From assembly GCA_017516785.1 (NCBI GenBank), contig JAFXAV010000010.1:1-9612 (forward strand): DNA of 9,612 nucleotides, read 5' to 3'. Each line of letters begins with the position of its first letter. Position 1 is the stretch's first letter. The position numbers were made by a program, and so were the translations under genes. A model generated the notes under the pieces. The model did no database searches. It was not told the origin of the DNA and was given only the letters and a program-made list of their open reading frames with translations. This document shows positions 1 to 6,065 of the stretch, piece by piece. The DNA is from Oscillospiraceae bacterium. GTDB taxonomy: Bacteria; Bacillota_A; Clostridia; Oscillospirales; Oscillospiraceae.

Positions 1-141
1 CTCGCCGTAAGGCGAGACGGAGGGAGTGTCCTATCGACTTTACGACACTCCCCCAGTCAAAAATCAAAGATTTTTGCCAGCCCCCTCAGGGAGGGGGCCA
101 AGGGTGGCTTCGACACCAAACACCTCGACAAACTGCAATTT
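1..141 (+). repeat. MITE-like hairpin repeat, copy A (left end outside window)
   Basis: Same repeat as at 3060-3260, 5874-6055 and 9475-9612, plus orientation, with its left part cut off by the window edge. Visible hairpins in order are CTCGCC/GGCGAG (1-16, GTAA loop), GGGAGTGTC/GACACTCCC (22-52), AAAAATC/GATTTTT (59-75), GCCCCCTC/GAGGGGGC (80-98) and GGTGGC/GACACC (103-117, one mismatched pair). The right terminal repeat GACAAACTGCAATTT lies at 127-141. It ends 6 bp from the rlmA stop codon, so rlmA transcripts reading leftwards would enter its hairpins, which may help to end or protect the message (inference). The first stem differs in sequence from the other copies but still pairs. Confidence 0.85.
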
Positions 142-147
142 ATAGAG

Positions 148-948
148 TTATAGGGGCTTATACACATTCAGCACGGCGCTGGCGGTGTCGGTGAGTTCTT
201 CCGTTGCTGCAAGTCTCTGGGCGCCCTCCTTGCTGATGCGGTAGACATGGGGCGTCATACTCAGCAGATTCTGAACCTGCGGACCCTCCACCGTGAAGGT
301 AAATCGGACGGGAATGGACTTTACCAGTTCAAAACCCGGCAAATCCGGCACGACAGTCTTTTCCTTGAATTTCAGTTCGGGGTAAATAATGGACTTCAGG
401 CTCAGTAGATGGTCCTGGGCAGCCAGCACCTGGAAATAGTAGCCATCCGGTTTCAGAACGCGCCTGAATTCCTCCGGCATGGTCAGGGCGAAAAGACTGG
501 TAATAATTCCTGCGCTCTTGTCAGCCACCGGCAGATGGGCGGCGGTGCCGCAGAGCCAGGTGGCATTCTTATATTTTGCGGCGGCGCAGCGGACGGCTTC
601 CTTGGAAATGTCCAGACCCGTCAGCTCTGCGCCGAGAGAAGCGGCAAGCTTTGTGGAGTAATAGCCTTCACCGCAGCCAACATCCAGCACAGGGCCTGCC
701 GCGCCCAGCTCCTTTGCTGTATCGCAGAGGGCGCCCGCAATGGGTTCGTAAAATCCGGCTTCCAGAAATGCTCTTCGGGAGAGCACCTGCTCCCGGGTGT
801 CGCCGGGATGAAGGGACTTTTTCTGCTGCACCACCAGCAGATTCACATGGCCCTGGCGGGCAATGTCGAAGCTGTGTTTTTTCTCGCAGCGGTATTCTTT
901 TTCAGTGCGGTTCAATGCTTTACCGCAGATGGGGCAAATCAGTTCCAT
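148..948 (-). CDS. rlmA: 23S rRNA (guanine-N1)-methyltransferase, RlmA type
   Basis: The 266-aa protein matches the RlmA family, SAM-dependent enzymes that methylate N1 of a guanine in hairpin 35 of 23S rRNA (G745 in the Gram-negative form, G748 in the Gram-positive TlrB-like form). An N-terminal zinc site is visible as C5, C8, C21 and H25. The SAM-binding motif I LDVGCGEGYY is at 88-97, an acidic GLD at 111-113, and the family motif MTPH near 231-234. The first ATG (954) touches the Shine-Dalgarno sequence; the ATG at 948 has GGAGG at the proper distance, so I start there. The gene has its own promoter and is followed within 6 bp by repeat copy A. Methylation of this site changes macrolide/tylosin sensitivity in some family members; which guanine is used here cannot be read from the sequence. 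Confidence 0.88.
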   Translation of the reverse strand: MELICPICGKALNRTEKEYRCEKKHSFDIARQGHVNLLVVQQKKSLHPGDTREQVLSRRAFLEAGFYEPIAGALCDTAKELGAAGPVLDVGCGEGYYSTKLAASLGAELTGLDISKEAVRCAAAKYKNATWLCGTAAHLPVADKSAGIITSLFALTMPEEFRRVLKPDGYYFQVLAAQDHLLSLKSIIYPELKFKEKTVVPDLPGFELVKSIPVRFTFTVEGPQVQNLLSMTPHVYRISKEGAQRLAATEELTDTASAVLNVYKPL

Positions 949-954
949 AGTCAT

Positions 955-996
955 CCCTCCACCCTATATCATACCCTATTTTGCTTCCTACGTCAA
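955..996 (-). promoter_or_regulatory. rlmA promoter and ribosome site
   Basis: On the minus strand TTGACG (991-996) and TATGAT (968-973) are separated by exactly 17 bp, each 5 of 6 to consensus. Transcription should begin near 961, giving a leader of only about 13 nt that carries the GGAGGG ribosome site (955-960). This short leader supports translation from the ATG at 948 rather than 954. Confidence 0.75.
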
Positions 997-1012
997 ACCT
1001 TCCGTGGCATAG

Positions 1013-1047
1013 AAAAAACTCCCGATGAAGGATTTCTTCATCGGGAG
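1013..1047 (-). terminator. Rho-independent terminator of the acyl-CoA synthetase-like gene
   Basis: A perfect 12-bp stem, CTCCCGATGAAG (1019-1030) with CTTCATCGGGAG (1036-1047), has a 5-nt loop. On the minus strand it is followed by six T (1013-1018). It lies 15 bp past the stop codon of the ligase gene and directly before the rlmA promoter, so the two minus-strand genes are separate units. Confidence 0.92.
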
Positions 1048-1061
1048 CTGATGATTTGAAA

Positions 1062-2810
1062 TTAGGCTCTCTTGGCCTGGGCCTGTCTTTCGGCCAGAAC
1101 TTCCTTGGTCAGACCGATACGGTTGGTCTTGAAGTGCCAGAAGGGACGCTCGGGCACCTGGACAATCTGAGCAGGAACCATGTGAGGCTTCAGGGAAGCG
1201 GCCACCTCGCGGCGGATGTTCTCCACGGTGACGCCCTTTTCCAGAACCACGTACAGGTAGGGCACAAAGAATCCTTCGTGGACGGGGTCGGGAATGTTGA
1301 CGAAGAACTGGTCCACGATGCCGGGGATGTTGGCATCAGCCAGCATGTTCTCCATGGGCAGGATATCCAGGTAACCGCCGCCGTAACGCTTGCTGACGCC
1401 GCGGCCAACGGTGTAGATGCAGCCTTCCTCGGTCATGTAGCCGCTGTCGCCCATGTGCAGCCACACCTTGCCGTCGGGATGGACCTTCAGGGCCTTGGCA
1501 GTGGCAACGGGGTCGTCGTAACCCAGCATGATACCGGGGCCGGAAACGCAGATCTCACCGATCTCGTTGTAGGTGACTTCCTGAGTGGTGCCGGTCTTGA
1601 AGATGGACACGGTGGACAGAGGTCTGGGGCAGCCCATGTTGCAGTTGTCAGTGGGGACATGGGGCAGCAGGTGGAAGCCGATGGTAGCGCCGGATTCACT
1701 GGAACCGTAAGCGGTGGTGAAGGGCACGTGGCAGTTGTGATCGTCCAGGAACTTGCGGCAGGCACGGAGCTGGGTGTTGTTCAGGGCTTCGCTGCCGGCG
1801 CCTGCGGTGTTCAGGAAGGACATGTCGTAGTCAGCGGGGATGCGCTTGCTGTTGATCAGGATGTTCATCATCATGGGAACCATGGGGAAGCTGTTGGGCT
1901 TGTAGCGCATCAGTTCCAGGTCGATGTCAATGGGGTCAACCCAGGGGTTCAGGATCAGCAGCTTGTTGGATGCCAGAGGCAGGAACAGCATGGAAATAAC
2001 AACGGAAACCAGGCTGGGGGGGAATGCTGCGACCATCCAGGTGGGACGGACTTCAGCGCCGCCGTAGAAGCTCATCTGGGCCAGAACGCCGATCATAGAG
2101 TGAGCAGAGTGGATAACCTGCTTGGAAGGACCGGTGGAGCCGGAGGTGTAGCAGCGGAACAGGGGACGGTCGATGTCCTGAGGAGCTGCCACGTTGCCGG
2201 TAAAGCCTTCGCCCAGAGCCTGGAAGTCGCCCCAGCTCATGGTAGCGGGGCCGTCAGCGGACTCATCAATGTAGTTGGCATCCAGAGCCTTGCGGATGTA
2301 GGGAGGCATCTTGCTGCGGCCGCAGAGGTTGCAGGGATCAAGCAGAACCACCTTGCGGGTCATGGAACCCTGCATATATGCGTCCATGTCACTCATGCTC
2401 AGGAAATCATGAGCGAAGATAACAGCGGCACCGGACTTTGCGACGGCATCCACATTCTCCTGAATGGTGTTGTCGCGGCACAGCAGGGAAGCGCCGATGG
2501 TCTCAGCTGCCAGCAGCATGAAGAAGAACTCAGGCACGCTGCGCAGGAAAACGGGAATCTGGTCGCCTTCACCAAAACCGACGGCTTTCAGAGCCTTAGC
2601 GCAGATATCAGCCTGCTCGAAAACTTCCTTCCAGGTGATGTTGACGCCGTAGTAATGCATAGCAACAGTATCGAGGCTGGGCATGCAGAACTGCAGGTAC
2701 TGGCGCAGGGTGCACTCAGGAACCTTCAGGTTGTCCATCAGGATGGGGGGGTAGTACTTCAGCCAGGGCTTGTCGATGCTGGGCTTACCAGTCAGAATCT
2801 GTTCACTCAT
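1062..2810 (-). CDS. AMP-dependent acyl-CoA synthetase/ligase family protein, substrate unknown
   Basis: This is a 582-aa adenylate-forming enzyme of the ANL superfamily, which activates a carboxylate with ATP and usually passes it to CoA. The ATP-binding P-loop YTSGSTGPSK is at 221-230, the A5-like motif YGSSESG at 368-374, the GDSGY aspartate motif at 454-458 and the hinge region GRGVSKRYGGG at 469-479. A C-terminal K561 in FKTNRIGL sits where the catalytic lysine of the usual GKxxR motif falls; the preceding glycine is replaced by Phe. No signal peptide, carrier domain or condensation domain is visible, so a free-standing CoA ligase is more likely than a peptide synthetase. The start has AAGGAG about 6 nt upstream. 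No pathway neighbours are present to indicate the acid used. The family call is firm; the substrate is not assignable. Confidence 0.9.
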   Translation of the reverse strand: MSEQILTGKPSIDKPWLKYYPPILMDNLKVPECTLRQYLQFCMPSLDTVAMHYYGVNITWKEVFEQADICAKALKAVGFGEGDQIPVFLRSVPEFFFMLLAAETIGASLLCRDNTIQENVDAVAKSGAAVIFAHDFLSMSDMDAYMQGSMTRKVVLLDPCNLCGRSKMPPYIRKALDANYIDESADGPATMSWGDFQALGEGFTGNVAAPQDIDRPLFRCYTSGSTGPSKQVIHSAHSMIGVLAQMSFYGGAEVRPTWMVAAFPPSLVSVVISMLFLPLASNKLLILNPWVDPIDIDLELMRYKPNSFPMVPMMMNILINSKRIPADYDMSFLNTAGAGSEALNNTQLRACRKFLDDHNCHVPFTTAYGSSESGATIGFHLLPHVPTDNCNMGCPRPLSTVSIFKTGTTQEVTYNEIGEICVSGPGIMLGYDDPVATAKALKVHPDGKVWLHMGDSGYMTEEGCIYTVGRGVSKRYGGGYLDILPMENMLADANIPGIVDQFFVNIPDPVHEGFFVPYLYVVLEKGVTVENIRREVAASLKPHMVPAQIVQVPERPFWHFKTNRIGLTKEVLAERQAQAKRA

Positions 2811-3059
2811 GTTTTTCTCCTTAAAAAATCATTGCTATAGAAAAGCAGTATTGGGGGGCTGCAATATTAGTCAGTTTACAGTTACCAATGTTAGCCTATC
2901 TCCTTGAAGAAAGAAAGTGATTCACAATGCGGGTATTTTTCGGAAAGTTATTCCAATGGAATCATTTTATTCAATAACAAACTGTAATTTTTAAAGTCAT
3001 TTCATTTTTTAAACGGTCTCAATTTGATACCTTACCGCCCTGTTGTGTTACCACAGTAC
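2811..3059. other. AT-rich upstream region of the ligase gene
   Basis: This gap holds the ligase ribosome site (AAGGAG on the minus strand, 2817-2822) and presumably its promoter, but I see no convincing -35/-10 pair. It also contains a 13-bp palindrome ATTCCAATGGAAT (2950-2962), a possible operator. AACAAACTGTAATTT (2976-2990) matches the repeat family's terminal sequence at 13 of 15 positions. No coding region is credible here. Confidence 0.5.
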
Positions 3060-3260
3060 AAATTGCAGTTTGTCGAGCTGTTTGGTGGCGAAGCCACCCT
3101 CGGCCCCCGCTTTGAGGGGGCTGGCAAAAATCTTTGATTTTTGACTGGGGGAGTGTCGTAAAGTCGATAGGACACTCCCTCCGTCAGCCCTTCGGGCTGC
3201 CACCTCCCTCAGGGAGGGAGGCAAGCGGTGCGGCGCAAACTTACAGACAAACTGCAATTT
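3060..3260 (-). repeat. MITE-like hairpin repeat, copy B (complete)
   Basis: This is the best complete copy, 201 bp, in minus orientation. Its ends are perfect 15-bp terminal inverted repeats: AAATTGCAGTTTGTC (3060-3074) and GACAAACTGCAATTT (3246-3260). Between them, in canonical orientation, come six hairpins: CCTCCCTC/GAGGGAGG, CAGCCC/GGGCTG, GGGAGTGTC/GACACTCCC, AAAAATC/GATTTTT, GCCCCCTC/GCGGGGGC (one mismatch) and GGTGGC/GCCACC. Five have 3-nt loops. There is no transposase and no clear target duplication. It ends 33 bp before the -35 box of the EIIC gene. Confidence 0.92.
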
Positions 3261-3270
3261 TGCTTTCCGT

Positions 3271-3287
3271 GTCAGCTGACAGCTGTC
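3271..3287. promoter_or_regulatory. Two overlapping 10-bp palindromes, possible operator
   Basis: GTCAGCTGAC (3271-3280) and GACAGCTGTC (3278-3287) are each perfect palindromes. They share three bases and are offset by 7 bp. They lie 6 bp upstream of the -35 box of the strong EIIC promoter, a usual place for an activator or repressor site. The binding protein is unknown; no regulator gene is adjacent. Confidence 0.45.
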
Positions 3288-3293
3288 CGATTC

Positions 3294-3323
3294 TTGACAG
3301 AGTTCACCTCTCCTTGCTATAAT
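3294..3323 (+). promoter_or_regulatory. Consensus sigma-A promoter of the EIIC-like gene
   Basis: TTGACA (3294-3299) and TATAAT (3318-3323) both match consensus perfectly, with an 18-bp spacer. The predicted start is near 3330, about 215 nt before the ATG of the membrane protein gene. Such a strong core promoter with a long leader suggests control after initiation or by the palindromes just upstream. Confidence 0.85.
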
Positions 3324-3329
3324 TACTGT

Positions 3330-3545
3330 ATTGTTTCCAGTTCGTGGGGATTGGGCAAAGGAGCCGCCTTTCAGAGGCTGACGGGCGGCGACGGCACTGA
3401 AGGTGACTGAGAGATTCCGCGGTTCATTGTTTTCTTCCTTCCGCCATGGTCTTTCCGAGCCGCCTAGGGCTTTGGGTCAGAAAAAGATCCCGGGGCGCCG
3501 CTTTCCTTGCATGAACTGTCATTTCTTTAAAAGGAAGGAAACAAA
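3330..3545 (+). promoter_or_regulatory. Long structured 5' leader of the EIIC-like gene
   Basis: About 215 nt are transcribed before the gene. A clear hairpin sits at 3363-3389: GCCGCC pairs with GGCGGC, enclosing a 2x2 internal loop and TCAG/CTGA around an AGG triloop. A looser pairing of CCTTTCAG (3367-3374) with CTGAAGG (3397-3403) would compete with it. GC-rich segments continue to about 3510, and the ribosome site AGGAAGG (3532-3538) follows. I do not recognise a known riboswitch class, and no plausible leader peptide with a ribosome site is visible. The function is unknown. Confidence 0.45.
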
Positions 3546-4658
3546 ATGGCAAAAATCCAAGCATTCCTCCAGCGGAAAAACATCGCCTTTTCCGCCAAGC
3601 GCTATGGCATCGACGCCCTCGGCGCCATGGCCCAGGGATTGTTCTGCACCCTTCTGGTTGGAACGATCCTGAACACCATCGGACAGCAGTTCGGCATCGG
3701 CTTCCTCAATGAAGCCATCATCACCCTGAAGGACGCCTCCGGCGAAAATCAGATCAGCTACACCATCGGCGGCCTCGCCTCCCTGATGGTAGGTCCCGGC
3801 ATCGCCGTGGCCATCGGCAATGCCCTTCTCTGCCCGCCTCTGGTGCTGTTCTCCCTGATCCCCGTAGGCTTCGCCGCAAATGCCATGGGCGGCGCAGGCG
3901 GTCCTCTGGCAGTGTATGTCATTGCCATCATCGCCTCTGAATGCGGCAAGCTGGTCTCGAAGGAGACAAAGGTGGACATCCTGGTAACTCCCATTGTGAC
4001 GATTCTCGCGGGTATCGGCGTATCCTCCCTGATCGCCGCTCCCATCGGCGCGGCAGCTTCTGCCGTGGGTGAGTTCGTCCGGTGGGCAACAGTCCTGCAG
4101 CCCTTCTGGATGGGTATTCTCGTTTCTGCGGTCATCGGCATCGCTCTGACTCTGCCCATTTCTTCCGCTGCCATCTGTGCGGCTCTGAGCCTGACCGGCC
4201 TTGCCGGCGGCGCAGCGGTGGCAGGATGCTGCGCCCAGATGGTGGGCTTCGCCGTGATGAGCTTCCGGGAAAACCGCTGGGGCGGACTGGTTGCCCAGGG
4301 CGTTGGCACCAGCATGCTTCAGATGCCCAACATCATCAAAAACCCCCGGATCTGGATCCCGCCTACGCTGGCTTCCATGATTACGGGCCCCATTGCCACC
4401 TGTATCTTCCATCTGGAAATGAACGGCGCGCCTGTCTCCTCCGGCATGGGTACCTGCGGCTTTGTGGGTCAGATCGGTGTGTACACCGGCTGGCTGAGTG
4501 ATGTGGCAAACGGCGCGAAGGCTGCCATCACCGGCTTCGACTGGCTGGGTATGGTCCTCATCTGCTTCGTGCTTCCCGCAGTCCTCAGCTGGATCTTCTG
4601 TGAAATCCTCCGCAAGTGGGGATGGATCAAAGAGAATGATCTGAAACTGGATCTTTAA
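3546..4658 (+). CDS. PTS EIIC-type membrane protein (PTS_EIIC_2 / PfoR-like)
   Basis: The 370-aa protein is very hydrophobic, with about nine or ten membrane segments (roughly 25-46, 70-112, 120-133, 147-167, 188-240, 270-290, 300-318, 332-355). The N-terminal KRYGIDALGAMAQGLF (18-33) and the Gly/Ala-rich segments resemble the PTS_EIIC_2 family, which as I recall includes PfoR, the perfringolysin O regulator of Clostridium perfringens. EIIC proteins form the membrane channel of sugar phosphotransferase systems, but no EIIA, EIIB or sugar enzyme gene is nearby, so this is an orphan EIIC whose substrate or regulatory role is unknown. The start has AGGAAGG 7 nt upstream. It is monocistronic, with a consensus promoter, long leader and distal terminator. 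Confidence 0.82.
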   Translation: MAKIQAFLQRKNIAFSAKRYGIDALGAMAQGLFCTLLVGTILNTIGQQFGIGFLNEAIITLKDASGENQISYTIGGLASLMVGPGIAVAIGNALLCPPLVLFSLIPVGFAANAMGGAGGPLAVYVIAIIASECGKLVSKETKVDILVTPIVTILAGIGVSSLIAAPIGAAASAVGEFVRWATVLQPFWMGILVSAVIGIALTLPISSAAICAALSLTGLAGGAAVAGCCAQMVGFAVMSFRENRWGGLVAQGVGTSMLQMPNIIKNPRIWIPPTLASMITGPIATCIFHLEMNGAPVSSGMGTCGFVGQIGVYTGWLSDVANGAKAAITGFDWLGMVLICFVLPAVLSWIFCEILRKWGWIKENDLKLDL

Positions 4659-4864
4659 GAAAAGAAGACCACGGCAAAAGGGGCGGACTCGCACAGGGAT
4701 TCACACGGTTTTGAATGAATCTTTTTCCCCACAGAAAGTGCTTGTGGCCTTGAAATGCACAAAGTATTTCTGCGTCCTCCAGCCCTCCCTGTGAACAAAA
4801 ATCTTCTATTCAAAACTGCAAAGCACTCCAAAGCGAGCAATTTTTTCGCAAGACAAGAAAAAGG
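4659..4864. other. Intergenic 3' region of the EIIC-like gene
   Basis: About 200 bp between the stop codon and the terminator. No credible gene is present: possible ORFs lack ribosome sites and family character. ACCACGGCAA at 4668-4677 repeats the left arm of the terminator (4866-4875). Otherwise it is A/T-tract-rich sequence without recognisable elements. Confidence 0.4.
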
Positions 4865-4894
4865 AACCACGGCAAGGCCTGCCGTGGTTTTTTT
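4865..4894 (+). terminator. Rho-independent terminator after the EIIC-like gene
   Basis: CCACGGCA (4867-4874) pairs with TGCCGTGG (4880-4887) around AGGCC, extended by AA/TT, and is followed by seven T (4888-4894). It lies about 210 nt past the stop codon, further than usual. Confidence 0.9.
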
Positions 4895-4968
4895 GACGAA
4901 GTATTGCGGGAAAAGAGCCGATTTGGAGCGTATGAATCCCTTTGCGAGGCCGCCCTAGTCTTTTTCTG

Positions 4969-4997
4969 TTGAAAAAGGGGAATACTTATGCTAAGAT
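4969..4997 (+). promoter_or_regulatory. Promoter of the alpha/beta hydrolase gene
   Basis: TTGAAA (4969-4974) and TAAGAT (4992-4997) have a 17-bp spacer, and an extended -10 TG stands one base before the -10 box. The predicted start is near 5004, giving a leader of about 42 nt that carries the AGAGG ribosome site (5031-5035). Confidence 0.65.
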
Positions 4998-5045
4998 GAT
5001 ATTAGTTGGAATATTTCTATTTTCTGGTTGAGAGGTAATACTATC

Positions 5046-5822
5046 ATGGAAAGAAATACTGTCATTTCCTGGCAGGATCTGCCCATTCCCTGTAAAATCT
5101 ACGAACCCGGCTTCAGCGATGTGGATCAGGTGATCATCGGTATTCATGGTTTCGGCGGTACCAAGGATTCAAGCGTTCTGGAAGCCGTGGCGGAGGAGAT
5201 GTTCTTCTACCGCACCGCCATGATTACCTTCGATTTCCCTGCCCACGGCGAAAGCCCCATCACCGCCCGGGATCTGACCCTGGAAAACTGCATCGGCTGT
5301 CTGATGGCTGTGGTGGACTACGCCAAGGAGCTCTTCCCCCATGTGGAAAAATTCGGCATCTTCGCCTCCAGCTTCGGCGCTTACATCGCCCTGCTGGCCA
5401 TCGATGATCTGAAGGAACAGCTGGGCCGGTTCAAGATGGTGCTCCGCTGCCCCGCTGTACGGATGAACAAGACCTTCCTGAAAATCGCCCGGACCGACGA
5501 CGAAGGACTCATGAAAAAGGGCCGCATCATCTGCGGCTACGAGCGGAAGATGGAGCTGGGCTACAGCTTCTTTGAGCAGCTGCAGCTGAACAATGCTGTG
5601 GCCGACCACGATATGCCTATGATGATCCTTCAGGGCGATCAGGACGAGCTGGTGGATGTGGAGGATGTGGAATTTTTCCGTCTGCTCAACAGCAAGGCCT
5701 GCCTGGTGATGATCCCCGGCGCCACCCACCGGTTCAGCCGTGAAAGCGACCTGGATATGATTGTGGATCTGACGAGAGACTGGTACCTGTGCGAGGAAGT
5801 ACTCCTCTGCGAGTATATCTGA
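5046..5822 (+). CDS. Alpha/beta hydrolase (serine hydrolase) of unknown substrate
   Basis: A 258-aa cytosolic alpha/beta-hydrolase fold protein without a signal peptide. The oxyanion region HGFGG is at 34-38 and DFPAHGES, typical of the strand beta-4 region, at 63-70. The nucleophile elbow ASSFG (107-111) puts Ser109 in a G-x-S-x-G position with the first Gly changed to Ala. The acid is probably Asp200 in GDQDELV, and the base His228 in GATHRF, so the triad is complete. It resembles monoacylglycerol-lipase/esterase-like hydrolases, but the substrate cannot be inferred. A TTG codon at 5028 could extend it by six residues; I prefer the ATG at 5046 because AGAGG lies 10 nt upstream of it. It is a single-gene unit with its own promoter and a terminator 12 bp after the stop. 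Confidence 0.88.
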   Translation: MERNTVISWQDLPIPCKIYEPGFSDVDQVIIGIHGFGGTKDSSVLEAVAEEMFFYRTAMITFDFPAHGESPITARDLTLENCIGCLMAVVDYAKELFPHVEKFGIFASSFGAYIALLAIDDLKEQLGRFKMVLRCPAVRMNKTFLKIARTDDEGLMKKGRIICGYERKMELGYSFFEQLQLNNAVADHDMPMMILQGDQDELVDVEDVEFFRLLNSKACLVMIPGATHRFSRESDLDMIVDLTRDWYLCEEVLLCEYI

Positions 5823-5834
5823 TGAACAAGCATA

Positions 5835-5867
5835 CCCCGGATGCAAAACCGCATCCGGGGAATTTTT
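5835..5867 (+). terminator. Rho-independent terminator after the hydrolase gene
   Basis: A perfect 10-bp stem, CCCCGGATGC (5835-5844) with GCATCCGGGG (5851-5860), has loop AAAACC and is followed by AA and five T (5863-5867). Repeat copy C begins 6 bp later. Confidence 0.93.
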
Positions 5868-5873
5868 ACTGAC

Positions 5874-6055
5874 AAATTGCAGCGCACCACTTGCCTCCCT
5901 CTTTGAGGGAGGTGGCAGCCCGAAGGGCTGACGGAGGGAGTGTCCCATCGACTTTATGACACTCCCCCAGTCAAAAATCGAAGATTTTTGCCAGCCCCCT
6001 CAGAGAGGGGGCCAAGGGTGGCTTCGCCACCGAACACCTCGATAAACTGCAATAT
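5874..6055 (+). repeat. MITE-like hairpin repeat, copy C (short form)
   Basis: A complete 182-bp copy in plus orientation. The ends are AAATTGCAG (5874-5882) and CTGCAATAT (6047-6055), imperfect inverted repeats. The left arm lacks roughly 20 bp present in copies B and D, including the TTTGTC part of the terminal repeat. All six hairpins remain, starting with CCTCCCTC/GAGGGAGG (5894-5912) and CAGCCC/GGGCTG (5916-5930). Changes from the other copies fall mostly in loops. It fills the gap between the hydrolase terminator and the end of the 79-aa gene. Confidence 0.9.
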
Positions 6056-6065
6056 CTCTTCTTAT

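Noticed and set aside
949..954. ATG at 954 as the rlmA start
   Set aside because: The ribosome site GGAGGG touches it with no spacing; the ATG at 948 is spaced correctly.
1056..2840. 594-codon open frame on the plus strand opposite the ligase gene
   Set aside because: Same type of antisense shadow; the minus-strand frame has clear ANL motifs, a ribosome site and a terminator.
3407..3412. CTGAGA in the EIIC leader, as in TPP riboswitches
   Set aside because: The second conserved TPP segment and the surrounding helices are missing; a six-base match alone is not evidence.
3403..3672. GTG-started frame in the EIIC leader running into the gene
   Set aside because: No proper ribosome site, no family character, and it overlaps the real gene out of frame.
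3519..4694. 391-codon minus-strand frame opposite the EIIC-like gene
   Set aside because: His/Asp/Gly-rich low-information sequence; the plus-strand frame is a recognisable membrane protein with promoter and ribosome site.
4755..4958. Small open frames around the EIIC terminator (also 4655-4870 minus)
   Set aside because: They cross a Rho-independent terminator, lack ribosome sites and show no protein-like pattern.
5028..5045. TTG codon as an alternative start of the hydrolase
   Set aside because: The Shine-Dalgarno AGAGG (5031-5035) lies inside this extension and is well placed for the ATG at 5046.
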